Shown: positions 1-8,592 of the stretch, piece by piece
Layout of the letters: each line of letters opens with the position of its first letter
Numbering within the stretch: the stretch's first letter is position 1
Assembly (NCBI GenBank): GCA_002340325.1
Contig: DDLV01000083.1
Span: 1-33,905 of the forward strand
DNA: 33,905 bases
Direction: 5' to 3'
Source of the DNA: Glaciecola sp. UBA2563
Lineage (GTDB): Bacteria > Pseudomonadota > Gammaproteobacteria > Enterobacterales > Alteromonadaceae
Notes under the pieces: model-generated
Seen by the model: only the letters and a program-made list of their open reading frames with translations
Databases searched by the model: none
What the model was told of the DNA's origin: nothing
Position numbers and translations under genes: made by a program

Positions 1-1
1 T

Positions 2-517
2 CCGTTGTCGGGTTTGATGCTGTGGGTAGAAAGAGGCGTGACGTCACCCGTACCTCGTTTCAGGCCTCAGACATATGATCGGCTCAATCGCGTCCTGCTT
101 GGTTCATGCGGTGGGGTAGTGCTAGCATGCGTTACAGTATTTCATGCTCAGCTCATCATATTCGCAACGAAGTATACCGGCGATATTAGTACGATTATGT
201 TAGCTGTTTTTTTTACTACTTGGCTTTTGGGTATTGGATGGGCATTGTTGTATCCAAGACTCAGAAAAGCTGTTCAATACATGCTGCGTTTAACCTCGAT
301 ACTACTGGTGATGGTAATGCCGTTGAATGCAATCATCACAAATAGCCATATTTTTAACGTGTTAGAGACAGGGCATACCACGACGCTTATTATCGACGTT
401 GTTTTCCTAGTGTTGGGCATTCTATTGTGGCGTTCAATAGATAAAGTGAAGGTAACCGAGCTATCGTCAACTGATAGAGAAGCGAAGTTAAGCACAGGTG
501 CAGAGAGAGAAGCGTAG
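2..517 (+). CDS. PepSY-associated TM protein, C-terminal part (partial)
   Basis: The reading frame is open to the left edge, so this is the 3' end of a longer gene. The visible 170 or so residues carry about four hydrophobic segments (roughly residues 33-53, 61-80, 92-110 and 127-143), after a short stretch with W, R and P typical of the cytosolic loop that follows a PepSY_TM helix. The pattern resembles the C-terminus of PiuB/PepSY-associated TM proteins, inner-membrane proteins often encoded with siderophore receptors and thought to help reductive iron uptake. The next small membrane gene starts one base after its stop, so the two are probably co-transcribed. Family assignment rests on remembered C-terminal pattern only; the PepSY domains themselves would lie outside the window. 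Confidence 0.55.
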   Translation, partial: PLSGLMLWVERGVTSPVPRFRPQTYDRLNRVLLGSCGGVVLACVTVFHAQLIIFATKYTGDISTIMLAVFFTTWLLGIGWALLYPRLRKAVQYMLRLTSILLVMVMPLNAIITNSHIFNVLETGHTTTLIIDVVFLVLGILLWRSIDKVKVTELSSTDREAKLSTGAEREA

Positions 518-518
518 C

Positions 519-767
519 ATGACAAATTTTCTTATTTTTGTAGTGATTCCCATCGCTCTTTTTGGACTCATGAAGGTTAACGCAGACGGCAGTTATACAG
601 CTAATAGCAAGTCATTAGCTGTAGGGGTGCTGCTATTGTTTGTTGGTTTGGCATTATGGATGTTCGCGATGGGTAGTTTGCGAGGTGTTTTTGCCTATTT
701 GGGATTGATAACGGTGCTCGGGTTAGCGGTATCATTCAAATACGCTAATCGTGCTCAGATAAATTAA
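519..767 (+). CDS. small three-helix membrane protein (DUF3325-like?)
   Basis: An 82-residue hydrophobic protein with three probable membrane helices (about residues 3-20, 34-52 and 57-74). The ATG at 519 follows the TAG of the PepSY-associated gene by a single base, and a GAGAGAGAAG purine run lies just upstream inside that gene, so I prefer it to the longer in-frame start at 498 inside the upstream gene. PepSY-TM genes are commonly followed by small membrane proteins of the DUF3325/DUF3649 type in iron-uptake operons. The C-terminal pattern with G-x-F-x-Y-x-G-L-x-T is reminiscent of DUF3325. Function is unknown; a role in siderophore-iron handling is inferred from context only. Confidence 0.55.
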   Translation: MTNFLIFVVIPIALFGLMKVNADGSYTANSKSLAVGVLLLFVGLALWMFAMGSLRGVFAYLGLITVLGLAVSFKYANRAQIN

Positions 768-783
768 CTGTTTATAGAAAATG

Positions 784-1407
784 TCAGCCACTAATGTTTT
801 GGTTCAATGCTGATCCCCATTCACAGTATTGATAATTGCTGTCAATACACTCTGTTGCCAACACCCTAGCGTAAGCGATTTGGTTTTGTGTCATTTGCCT
901 ATGCAATATTCGAACAGTATCGCTTTCATCAATATAACCGTTCAAAATAGCAATATTGACGAGGGAAAGTGCTCTAACACTGTTTTGGTCAACGCCCAAG
1001 CCTACTGAATAGAGGAAGCCAAGCGCAAATTGTGAGCGCTCATTGCCATTTTGTGCCGATTTTTGGTACCAGTTGACAGCTTTTTCAAAATCTTGAGCAA
1101 CACCTAAACCAACACGGTACATATAAGCAATCATATACTGTGCTTTAGCATTGCCTTGTTCGGCCGCCGCACCATACCACCTCATCGCTTCTTTATAGTT
1201 TTGTGAAACACTCTGTCCTTCGGTATACAAAAGACCAAGGCTAAGCTGCGCATCTACGTCTCCGTCTTCTGCTAAAGCAATTGTTTGATCTAGTAGACGT
1301 TGATGCGTAGTACTATGCCCAGTGATAAGTGTAGAAAGCATCAAAACAGCAATAATACATTTGAGCAAAATGACTGAAAAGCTAACTAAATGATTTATTG
1401 TACGCAC
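784..1407 (-). CDS. Sel1-repeat (SLR) protein with N-terminal membrane anchor
   Basis: The 207-residue product has an N-terminal hydrophobic segment (about residues 8-28), a signal peptide or anchor, so the repeats probably lie in the periplasm. It then has about three Sel1-like repeats (near 48-84, 85-120 and 121-157). Each repeat has the usual A-x-x-x-L-G-x-x-Y-x-x-G-x-G-V core and an A-x-x-W-Y-x-x-A-A-x-x-G helix. The C-terminal 50 residues are not repeat-like and contain two cysteines (near C187 and C195). Sel1 proteins are scaffolds for protein-protein contacts; no catalytic role is expected. Translation probably starts at GTG 1407, preceded by AGGG ten bases upstream. The gene is convergent with the PepSY-associated operon, with only 16 bases between stops and no clear terminator. 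Confidence 0.8.
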   Translation of the reverse strand: MRTINHLVSFSVILLKCIIAVLMLSTLITGHSTTHQRLLDQTIALAEDGDVDAQLSLGLLYTEGQSVSQNYKEAMRWYGAAAEQGNAKAQYMIAYMYRVGLGVAQDFEKAVNWYQKSAQNGNERSQFALGFLYSVGLGVDQNSVRALSLVNIAILNGYIDESDTVRILHRQMTQNQIAYARVLATECIDSNYQYCEWGSALNQNISG

Positions 1408-1773
1408 GTAATCTTTTCCCTAGTTTACTAGTGGTGGTTTTAAATCAAAAACGCTGTTGCCTAAATCTCATAGCAACGAATACAAGATTTTTCCTCTCTA
1501 TACCGTCTAATACGAGAATAGTGTAATTTCGTTTTAAACTTCTTAAATTGATTATTAGGAAGGGCAAAGGGATACAATCTGGCGTTAGCTTTTTTTAGGA
1601 TTGTTTTTACGAACGGAAAAGTCGGCGCTGATTAATAGTTAAACATGGTTCTTCACTAGAAGCATCAATCTCGTATTCACGTGCAGTGCTGCAACATTGC
1701 TATGAAATATATGTGTTGCAGCGAGCTTTATTTCAGGTGAGTCAACGTGAAGTCAGAAGCAAAAAGAACTCGC
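1408..1773. other. intergenic region, no gene seen
   Basis: About 366 bases with no convincing ORF on either strand. It should hold the promoter of the Sel1 gene. A perfect 9-bp inverted repeat is present at 1688-1696 and 1714-1722 and is listed separately. Nothing else was recognised. Confidence 0.5.
1688..1722. repeat. 9-bp perfect inverted repeat (stem-loop)
   Basis: GCTGCAACA at 1688-1696 is repeated in inverted orientation as TGTTGCAGC at 1714-1722, with a 17-base AT-rich loop. It lies about 50 bases downstream of the 126-residue protein gene (minus strand). It has no T-tract on either side, so it is a poor rho-independent terminator; it could be an RNA-stabilising stem-loop or a protein site. 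Confidence 0.4.
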
Positions 1774-2154
1774 CTATTCTGAAAAATCAAATAAAAACAG
1801 ACCAATAACCTCGTCATCATTGGTAATGTCACTCTGTTTCTTGAGCTTAAATTCTCTCTGCGAGAAAACGATGAAGCTGTCTTGCGCTGATTTAGACTTG
1901 ATACTGAAGTTTACGAGCAAAAAGTCACCATTAAATTGATATGGTTTGTCGTTCACCACATTGTTCGCATCCAGTATCAAAACTTGGTCACGATCATGGC
2001 AATGAAAGTTGATGCTTGATAGAAGCTTTTCCGAAAACTTAATGCTTTTCTCGCTATGAAAAGATGTGATTTGTGGCGAAATCACCATACGTTCTTTTGC
2101 TTGTTCTTTAATTGATAATGCGGCGTCATTGCACCTTTCGATGATATTGTTCAT
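1774..2154 (-). CDS. hypothetical protein, 126 residues
   Basis: I do not recognise a family. The product is soluble, with no signal peptide or membrane helix. It begins with a probable helix (residues 1-25), and the rest alternates short hydrophobic strands with polar turns, suggesting a small beta-rich domain. It ends in hydrophobic and aromatic residues (L-F-L-F-D-F). The ATG at 2154 has only a weak AGAAG ribosome-binding site. The gene stands alone between two non-coding stretches, so context gives no hint. The ORF is uninterrupted and has protein-like composition, which is the main reason for calling it real. Confidence 0.55.
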   Translation of the reverse strand: MNNIIERCNDAALSIKEQAKERMVISPQITSFHSEKSIKFSEKLLSSINFHCHDRDQVLILDANNVVNDKPYQFNGDFLLVNFSIKSKSAQDSFIVFSQREFKLKKQSDITNDDEVIGLFLFDFSE

Positions 2155-2673
2155 AAGTCGCTTCTTTTGTGAAAATATATTGAATAATATAATTTAAGAT
2201 GATGCACATTAAGTTATCAATAAACATACTGTATAACAAAAGGTTATTATTAAAGTGGTCAGCTCGTGGTGCCGCACGTACTATAAAACGTTTTATTGAG
2301 GAGTGAATAATAGGTAAAATATTGAAATATAAATATTAAATGTTCATTTTTCCACTTGGAGCGTTTTTAAACTTTTTGGCTGTATAACCCATGTTCCCAT
2401 AGAAATACGTGCATTTGTAAACATCTGTGAACGAAATAACTAAGAAAAGACTATTTACAGCAAAAATAGTTATAGTGCGAACGGATTAGTTCACACATTG
2501 AAAACGTTTTTAAGGACTTTGCCTTAATATTTTTTGCACATTGGTGTGAAGATCCTTGTGTTTACATAAATTCCATAAAAATTAAAACCTGCTTGAACCT
2601 TTCTTTGGTTTTTCCCTTATCACTGAGTATGCATACTTGCATTAATGACAATCATGTGAGGATACTGAAATCG
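2155..2673. other. intergenic region, no gene seen
   Basis: About 500 AT-rich bases that should contain the promoter of the 126-residue gene (minus) and of the small membrane gene with the DUF3080-like lipoprotein (plus). A short hairpin TTAAGG/CCTTAA at 2510-2527 is followed by a T-rich run on the plus strand. It has only two GC pairs and nothing upstream to terminate, so it is not called a terminator. No RNA gene was recognised. Confidence 0.45.
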
Positions 2674-2832
2674 ATGATCAGCAAAGAAAACTACAAACCG
2701 TTTTTTAAAATTTTCGCGGTTTTGACGGGTGTAGCGACTATAGGGTTTTGGATCGCTGGTTATGAAACACCTGCGATTATTTCTATCATTTTATGCATGA
2801 TGTGCATCAATGGTCATGCCAACAGTAAATGA
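2674..2832 (+). CDS. small two-helix membrane protein
   Basis: A 52-residue product with two hydrophobic segments (about residues 9-26 and 29-44). The frame stays open upstream to a TTG at 2593 and an ATG at 2629. I prefer the ATG at 2674 because a GAGG lies 12 bases upstream and the added residues do not look like a membrane protein N-terminus. Its TGA overlaps the ATG of the DUF3080-like gene by four bases (ATGA type), which indicates translational coupling. No family is recognised. A link with the lipoprotein downstream is inferred from the overlap only. Confidence 0.5.
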   Translation: MISKENYKPFFKIFAVLTGVATIGFWIAGYETPAIISIILCMMCINGHANSK

Positions 2833-3845
2833 TGAGACCAAAGCGACAAATTATGCTCCTTAAGGTTTGCGTTTTACCAGGGATATTATTTTTATTAGCA
2901 GCCTGCTCTAAAAACTCAGCAATTGAAAATACGCTTGTTGAAATGAATGAGCGTCTTGTGAGCTACACCGAAATCGAAAATTCTTTGGCGCTCAACCTTG
3001 CTGAACTTGAGCCGCCGGCCAGGTCTGCACTTAGGCTCGATATTGAGAATGTATCGATAAATCTGAGAGAATTTTATGCTTTAAATCAATGCAATCTTGC
3101 AAAGCTTATTGCAGAGCGTAACACTGCGCTTGGCAAAACCCAGCTGCCGTCAATCCGGTTCGCGTACGAACACAGGCTTCTTGATGAACTTTATACCTGC
3201 GAGCGACAGCTGGATGATGCGCATAGGATGAAAGCAAAGCTAGGTGAATGGTTGGTCACAAAACAAAAGAACTTACCTAGAGTTTACGCTAACCTTATCA
3301 CGCAGAGTAAAGAAACTAATATTGCATTTACATTACCCTCTGGGTACATCAGCGGAACGGAATCGGATAATTTTCTTGAAACCAAAATGGCGATTGACGC
3401 ACTAACCACGTCACCTGAGTCTTATGGATTTGATGTTAAAAACCTAGAACACCACTTGCGGGTGCTAGAAAAAGCGCGACTGATAGCCAATATGTGGAAC
3501 ACGCAAAATTTACTTATCGAAGCGCTTCCGCAGATCACATCCGTTTTAAAAGCATACCAATTGAAAAATAACTGCGCTACAGCCTCTCAACGTGAGGAAC
3601 TGCGAGTTATGCAAAACATATACAAAATATTTTTTGCCGAAAAAGTGCAGCCGATAGTCAGCCAATTAAATAAATACCACTATCAAATCTCACCCTCGCT
3701 GATTGAACTTGCGCAGATGCCGGCTTTACCAGAGAATTTTGTTGACTATATAAAACGTCATAATGTTGAACAGCACCAACAGTATCGGACTGTGTTGTCC
3801 GATCACATCTCAGAATGGCAAAAAGTGTTTAATATGTGCACGTAA
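2829..3845 (+). CDS. DUF3080-like outer-membrane or periplasmic lipoprotein
   Basis: The 338-residue product starts with a basic stretch, a hydrophobic segment and a lipobox L-A-A-C with the lipidated cysteine at residue 26, so it is exported and anchored as a lipoprotein. The remainder is mostly helical and charged, with scattered cysteines (near 92, 124, 246 and 337) that could form disulfides. The sequence pattern matches what I recall of the DUF3080 family of marine gammaproteobacteria; the function is unknown. The start at 2829 overlaps the stop of the preceding small gene. An alternative start at 2853 would still leave a complete signal sequence. Confidence 0.7.
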   Translation: MMRPKRQIMLLKVCVLPGILFLLAACSKNSAIENTLVEMNERLVSYTEIENSLALNLAELEPPARSALRLDIENVSINLREFYALNQCNLAKLIAERNTALGKTQLPSIRFAYEHRLLDELYTCERQLDDAHRMKAKLGEWLVTKQKNLPRVYANLITQSKETNIAFTLPSGYISGTESDNFLETKMAIDALTTSPESYGFDVKNLEHHLRVLEKARLIANMWNTQNLLIEALPQITSVLKAYQLKNNCATASQREELRVMQNIYKIFFAEKVQPIVSQLNKYHYQISPSLIELAQMPALPENFVDYIKRHNVEQHQQYRTVLSDHISEWQKVFNMCT

Positions 3846-3920
3846 CAAATTTCGCATATCTGCATTGAGCAAACCTTGCGCTTTGTTAATTATCCACTTT
3901 TACCCAATTTGATCCGCCAG

Positions 3921-4850
3921 TTACTTACTAGCTATCGCCACCGCATTATGTGCATGAAGGCTCTCTTGATGTTCAACTTTACACCAGAAATCTTTCACAA
4001 ATGACATTTGGTCTAGCGTACTTTTTAGCTTTCTTGCTGTGTCTTCGCAGAACATAAGGTTGGTTGCGTTGAGCCTCGCAAATTCTTGTTCGTCGATGCG
4101 TTTTACTGCTGTTTGTACAGGTGTGGCGATTATGCTTTCAAGCGCGAAGATAAGTTCTGAAATGTCAGGCCAGTGCTCGTCGTTTAATGTAAGGCGTAAA
4201 TATGCATATGAGCGTTGACTGTGCGGTGTTGCGATTGAGCCGGCGGATGATTGTATCCATTCAAGCAGTTGGGCTTTATCTATTTGTTGGCCTGAAAATT
4301 TGCTGTCAATCGCTTCAGCGTAGAGCTGTCTGGCAAGTGACGCAGAGCATGGGCAGGTGCTAGAGTAGGGGATAGTGATTTCAAACGTAAAATTAAATCC
4401 GTCGTTGGTTTTCTCTGCATCTATCACGACAGGATAGGATTGATAGCCAACTTCGTTACTTAACAACGCAGGTTTTTTTAGCATCAACTCAAATGCGAGT
4501 GTTATTTTTGCACATTCGCTGATGCCTTGCTGTGATGAAACCATTTCATTTAGTGACTGTTCAATATTCTTTTTATCACATTCGATTGCCGCGAGTTTAT
4601 TAACTAACGCGTGCAAACGTGACATGTGAATACCTTTTGCGTCAGATTTATCTAGACTGACATAGATATTGCTGGTTGCGACGAGTCTATCGACAGAGCC
4701 ATGCGTTGTTTTCATTGTTATAGGAACAGCGATATTATCCATCCCCACCCAGTTCAAGGTTAGGGGTGTTTCAGCAGATGTGTCGGATGCGACATCCGGT
4801 AGCGTTCGCATTGGCGATAGTTTCTCTTGGTTTCTGATTATTTGATTCAT
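3921..4850 (-). CDS. folE2: GTP cyclohydrolase FolE2 (type IB)
   Basis: FolE2 converts GTP to 7,8-dihydroneopterin triphosphate, the first step of tetrahydrofolate (and of queuosine precursor) synthesis, in the cytosol. Unlike the zinc enzyme FolE, it can use other metals. The 309-residue length is usual. Family marks are the early R-x-L-P-D-V segment, a K-G-I-H-M-S-R motif (residues 72-78), the metal-binding region with C-P-C-S (C166 and C168) followed by S-L-A-R-Q, and the later A-T-P-H-S-Q-R-S motif. It lies 9 bases downstream of hisI on the same strand, and the two are almost certainly co-transcribed. That pairing points to expression under zinc limitation. Confidence 0.93.
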   Translation of the reverse strand: MNQIIRNQEKLSPMRTLPDVASDTSAETPLTLNWVGMDNIAVPITMKTTHGSVDRLVATSNIYVSLDKSDAKGIHMSRLHALVNKLAAIECDKKNIEQSLNEMVSSQQGISECAKITLAFELMLKKPALLSNEVGYQSYPVVIDAEKTNDGFNFTFEITIPYSSTCPCSASLARQLYAEAIDSKFSGQQIDKAQLLEWIQSSAGSIATPHSQRSYAYLRLTLNDEHWPDISELIFALESIIATPVQTAVKRIDEQEFARLNATNLMFCEDTARKLKSTLDQMSFVKDFWCKVEHQESLHAHNAVAIASK

Positions 4851-4859
4851 TTCAGCATT

Positions 4860-5282
4860 TTATTTGGGCATATCGCCAACAATCGTGACTTTATTGTTCA
4901 TTTTATCCACGGATAAATAAAAACAGTTTGGTCGACCAGTATGACATGCTGGGCCGTTTTGCTCCACTGCGCAAAGTATACAGTCACCGTCGCAATCGAA
5001 GGACATGGAAACAAGCGTTTGCGTATTGCCGCTACTTTCGCCTTTTTTCCATAATTGTTGGCGTGAGCGCGACCAATACGTCATTTGACTTGTTTCCAAG
5101 GTCAGACCTAATGATTCTTCATTCATCCAAGCAAACATCAGTACATCTTTACTCGTCGCATCCTGAGTGATGACAGGGATTAAGCCATCCTTGTTAAACG
5201 CTAGATGGCGTAAAACTTCTGGCAATTCAAACGTTGTCTTGTCAGGCGATGATTCGATGTTTTGAAAGTATTGTTGGTTCAT
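4860..5282 (-). CDS. hisI: stand-alone phosphoribosyl-AMP cyclohydrolase (HisI)
   Basis: HisI opens the purine ring of phosphoribosyl-AMP in histidine synthesis. The 140-residue product contains the family core: M-x-A-W-M-N, S-R-S-R-x-x-L-W-K-K-G-E-S-S-G-N, then D-C-D-G-D (C97), A-C-H-T-G (C113) and N-C-F-Y (C120). All three zinc-site cysteines are therefore kept, with two extra ones at C101 and C104. In most gammaproteobacteria this activity sits in the bifunctional HisIE of about 200 residues. Here the pyrophosphatase half is absent and the gene is with folE2 rather than other his genes, so it is likely a paralogue used in zinc starvation. Start ATG 5282 has a poor ribosome-binding site. 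Confidence 0.9.
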   Translation of the reverse strand: MNQQYFQNIESSPDKTTFELPEVLRHLAFNKDGLIPVITQDATSKDVLMFAWMNEESLGLTLETSQMTYWSRSRQQLWKKGESSGNTQTLVSMSFDCDGDCILCAVEQNGPACHTGRPNCFYLSVDKMNNKVTIVGDMPK

Positions 5283-5365
5283 TGTGCTGGTTGGTGACGA
5301 CTGTTATATGACTACTTGTTAATGACAATGGATTGAACGTGGTATTCCATTTTCTCGAAGCCGCG

Positions 5366-5399
5366 ATTATATACCAACACCGGCGTTGTTTTATAACAA
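5366..5399 (-). promoter_or_regulatory. likely folE2-hisI promoter with palindromic Zur-like site
   Basis: On the minus strand a perfect -10 hexamer TATAAT lies at 5371-5366. The matching -35 position (5389-5394) has no good hexamer and is covered by the near-palindrome TTGTTATAAAACAA (5399-5386; 12 of 14 positions symmetric). The half-site TATAACAA agrees with the enterobacterial Zur half-site TATAACAT at seven of eight positions, but the other half is weaker. Zur control fits the folE2-hisI pair; the exact factor is inferred. Confidence 0.4.
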
Positions 5400-5441
5400 T
5401 TAAGTTTACCTTATTATGTGTAGTCTATCCGATCAGCCATC

Positions 5442-6860
5442 TTAGCCTTTCATAGCCTCAAGCTCTATCCCTTTCGTTTCATGAACGCTGAAGTAAACGA
5501 AGAGCACTGAAAGGACAGCGCATATCGCATATAGGCTATATGAAAAAGCCAAACCGACAGTTGCTAGCAATATGGGGAAAGTGATAATGACAACAAAATT
5601 TGCCGCCCACTGTGACAAGCCCGCGATAGCCAGGCCAGAGCCACGCAGCTGATTGGGAAACATTTCACCCAGCATCACCCACATGACGGGTCCCCATGAC
5701 ATATTAAAAAAGAAAACATACAGATTGGCACATATCAATGCAAATGTGCCCAGCTCGCCAAGTATGAGCGTTCCATCATCACGCACTTCGCCACTATAAA
5801 ACGCAATGACCAGTCCAATGAGTGTTAGTGACATGCCAATTGATCCAAGTAACAGAAAGGGTTTTCTGCCAACTTTATCAATCAAATAAACGGTGATTAA
5901 ACACGCAAAAATACTTACGCCACCGCTTATAATATTTATGAGCAATGCATCGGATTCAGAAAAGCCAACCGCTTGCCACAAAACAGCGCCGTAATAAAAA
6001 ACGACATTAATGCCAACTAGCTGTTGGAAAATAGCCAAACCTATGCCTACCCAAATGATGGGTCTTATCCTCTTAGTATTTTTATAGAAGATATCGGTAA
6101 GCGTTGGTTTGTGATTGTCGTTTTCTAGTGATTTATCAATTTCGTTAAGCTTAGCGCTTGCTGCTTTAGTTCCATATAGTTTTTCAAGCACTCGTATTGC
6201 TTGGTCCGCTCTATCTGCAATAGCTAAATATCTCGGGCTTTCTGGAATGAAAAATAATAAAACAAGAAAAAGGGCTGCGGGGAGTATTTCAACCCAGAAC
6301 ATCCAACGCCAGGCTTGATAATCCAGCCAAATTAGGCTTGTTGAGCCTCCCGCATATTCAGCGAGCAGATAATTACTCACAAATGCGCTGAATAAACCAA
6401 CGATAATTGCGATTTGTTGAATAGTGGTAAGTGCCCCTCTGATGCGAGATGGCGCTATTTCACTTATGTAAGCAGGTGCAAGTATCGATGCTGCGCCTAC
6501 CGCAAATCCGCCTATTAGCCTATAGAAGACAAACGCTTCAGAGGAATTGGCAACACCAGAACCCCAAGCACTTACCAGAAAAAATACCGCTGCCACCATG
6601 AGCAGTGTACGGCGACCGAATCTATCGGCTAGCTGCCCGGCAAAAAAAGCGCCGATTGCACAGCCAAGCAACATACTCGCCACGTTAAATCCAGTGCCGA
6701 TATCGTTAGAGCCAAACGCAGCGGATAAGCCATCGATAGTGCCGTTAATTACACCGCTGTCAAAACCGAACAAAAATCCGCCAATAGTGGAGACCAAACA
6801 AATCAAAATAATGAACTGAATGTTTTCTTGATGTGTTGTAGGTGGTTCTGCGGAAGTCAT
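5442..6860 (-). CDS. sugar-porter MFS transporter
   Basis: A 472-residue, 12-helix inner-membrane carrier of the sugar porter (SP) family, which moves monosaccharides, inositols or similar polyols, usually with H+. Marks are G-G-F-L-F-G-F-D-S-G-V-I near the start, the loop G-Q-L-A-D-R-F-G-R-R (residues 75-84), P-E-S-P-R-Y-L, Q-Q-L-V-G-I-N-x-x-x-Y-Y in helix 7, the second R-x-G-R-x-x loop, and H-E-T-K-G at the end in place of P-E-T-K-G. It is the last gene of the apparent operon, 25 bases after the symporter gene. Its presence is the best hint that the substrate or a breakdown product is sugar-like. The exact sugar cannot be read from the sequence. Confidence 0.88.
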   Translation of the reverse strand: MTSAEPPTTHQENIQFIILICLVSTIGGFLFGFDSGVINGTIDGLSAAFGSNDIGTGFNVASMLLGCAIGAFFAGQLADRFGRRTLLMVAAVFFLVSAWGSGVANSSEAFVFYRLIGGFAVGAASILAPAYISEIAPSRIRGALTTIQQIAIIVGLFSAFVSNYLLAEYAGGSTSLIWLDYQAWRWMFWVEILPAALFLVLLFFIPESPRYLAIADRADQAIRVLEKLYGTKAASAKLNEIDKSLENDNHKPTLTDIFYKNTKRIRPIIWVGIGLAIFQQLVGINVVFYYGAVLWQAVGFSESDALLINIISGGVSIFACLITVYLIDKVGRKPFLLLGSIGMSLTLIGLVIAFYSGEVRDDGTLILGELGTFALICANLYVFFFNMSWGPVMWVMLGEMFPNQLRGSGLAIAGLSQWAANFVVIITFPILLATVGLAFSYSLYAICAVLSVLFVYFSVHETKGIELEAMKG

Positions 6861-6885
6861 GTCAAGTTAGCACGCAAAGAAAAGG

Positions 6886-8493
6886 TTAAATCAAAGCATT
6901 GAACAACCACAATGCAAAAATACTCAAAAAGAAGAAACCTAATAAATACCATGATGGTTTATCGACTTTGCCGGGAACAACGTACCAGTTACCTTCTTTT
7001 TGCGCTAACTGTTCTTTTTCGTACTTTTGCATTTGCCCAATAACGGTGTATTCAGAGTGATTCGCCTGCTTACCATCAATGAGTAAACTTGCAACATAGG
7101 ACACACTCATATTTACTGCGCCACCGATGACTGCATACCACGGCCAGGATATGTCTGTTTGCGTTGCAATAAACCAAACGACCATAAATCCAACAAATAC
7201 GCCAAATAAAAGTCCTTTCTCTGAGGTGTTTTTTGTGAAAAATCCAAGTGCAAAAATCGAAAGCTTTGCGCCTACGAAGTAAGAGCCTACTTTTGTAAGT
7301 ACCTGCAGTATTGAGCCCTGCGAATTTGAATAGAGAATTGCCGGAATGATAATAAGTGCGGCCCATAAGAGTGTAAACCAACGCGATACAGTAAGGAGCT
7401 TTTCGCCATCGGCTGTTTTGTTAAAAAAGCGCTGATAAAAATCAATAGTGGTGACTGTGGACATCGAGTTGAAAGCTGAGTCAAGGCTTGACATAGAGGC
7501 CGCCATTACCGCTGCTGCGATAATGCCCATAAGCCCAGGTAACCCGTATTCATAGGCAAACTGCAATATAATGGTGTTGCTATTTTCAAAGGGTTTCCCT
7601 TCGTAATAGTGATAAAACAAAATCCCAAGAAGAACAAACAAGAAATAGATAAAGATTGCACCAAATCCCATCATCAAGAACGATTTTTTTGCATCGCCGA
7701 TGTTTTTGGCTGCCAACGTTCTCTGGACCATCATTTGATTCGCGCCATAGACAGTCGTGTGATAAATCGTCATTGCAAAGACCCCGGCCCAAATCGTCGT
7801 GTCTACATTGAGGTTTAGGTCCCAATTTAAGGGATCGGTTTTTCCTTCGGCTTTTAACTGCGCTAGGGTTTCGCCCAGCCCTTGTGGCATGTAATCGAGT
7901 AACGCATTAAAGATAATGAGCGCGCCAATAAGCAAAATCAGCGCTTGAACCACATCTGTCCAGATAACAGCACTGATGCCGCCTAATGATGTATATATAA
8001 GCGCAATAACCGTGATGATTACAATAGCGACAATCACGTCAACGCCAGTAATGAATTCCAAAACCAGTGCGGTGGCATAGAGGACGGCGGCTGATGAAAG
8101 CGCTTGTGTGATAAGAAAAATAAGCGATATGGTTGTTCTGGATGCTGGGCCAAATCGGTTTTCTACATATTCGTAGATTGATGCCACACCAGAGTTATAG
8201 AAGAAAGGCAAAAAGAAGGTAATAGTAAGGATGATAACAAGAGGGTAGTTTAGGTGGATTGCCATAACTGTCATACCACTTGAGTATGCCCATGCCGGTC
8301 CGCCTAGAAAACTGAGGGCGCTGACATAGGTTGCGACGACACTTATCCCGATTGCCCACCATGGAATGTCCTTTGACCCCGTAAAAAAATCATTTGCTGT
8401 TGATATTTTTTTACTTAATAAATAGCCAATAAACAGATTCACAAGCAGATAGCCAATCAGTATTGACCAGTTCAATACGCCAAAGTCTTCCAT
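6886..8493 (-). CDS. Na+/solute symporter (SSS family), copy 1
   Basis: A 535-residue inner-membrane symporter of the SSS family (SGLT/PutP-like), with about 13-14 helices. Family features include D-F-F-x-G near residue 35, P-W-W-A-I-G-I-S, the S-A-L-S-F-L-G-G-P-A-W-A-Y segment of helix 2, Y-E-Y-V-E-x-R-F-G, and A-A-S-M-S-S-L-D-S-A-F-N-S-M in the middle. It begins M-E-D-F-G-V-L-N-W at an ATG with a GAGGG site five bases upstream. It is closely similar along its length to the symporter at 23349-24959 in the right module. Na+-driven uptake of a sugar, sugar acid or other organic anion is likely; the substrate is unknown. Confidence 0.88.
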   Translation of the reverse strand: MEDFGVLNWSILIGYLLVNLFIGYLLSKKISTANDFFTGSKDIPWWAIGISVVATYVSALSFLGGPAWAYSSGMTVMAIHLNYPLVIILTITFFLPFFYNSGVASIYEYVENRFGPASRTTISLIFLITQALSSAAVLYATALVLEFITGVDVIVAIVIITVIALIYTSLGGISAVIWTDVVQALILLIGALIIFNALLDYMPQGLGETLAQLKAEGKTDPLNWDLNLNVDTTIWAGVFAMTIYHTTVYGANQMMVQRTLAAKNIGDAKKSFLMMGFGAIFIYFLFVLLGILFYHYYEGKPFENSNTIILQFAYEYGLPGLMGIIAAAVMAASMSSLDSAFNSMSTVTTIDFYQRFFNKTADGEKLLTVSRWFTLLWAALIIIPAILYSNSQGSILQVLTKVGSYFVGAKLSIFALGFFTKNTSEKGLLFGVFVGFMVVWFIATQTDISWPWYAVIGGAVNMSVSYVASLLIDGKQANHSEYTVIGQMQKYEKEQLAQKEGNWYVVPGKVDKPSWYLLGFFFLSIFALWLFNALI

Positions 8494-8547
8494 GCTACCC
8501 TCTTTTTGTTGTTTTTCTTATTACTGTTGTGTTAAATGCAATTATTT

Positions 8548-8557
8548 ATCGTACGAT
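8548..8557. repeat. perfect 10-bp palindrome upstream of symporter copy 1
   Basis: ATCGTACGAT lies in the 99-base gap between the aldolase and symporter genes, about 55 bases before the symporter start. It may be an internal regulatory site or chance. It differs from the TTCGAA-centred box proposed for the LacI protein. Confidence 0.3.
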
Positions 8558-8592
8558 TATTTATTGCGAACTCATTTATTTTAAACTCATGC

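Noticed and set aside
6547..6819. Plus-strand ORFs inside the minus-strand transporter genes (also 6115-6318, 7609-7818 and 23536-23799)
   Set aside because: They are antisense to well-supported membrane transporters, have no start signals and no domains.
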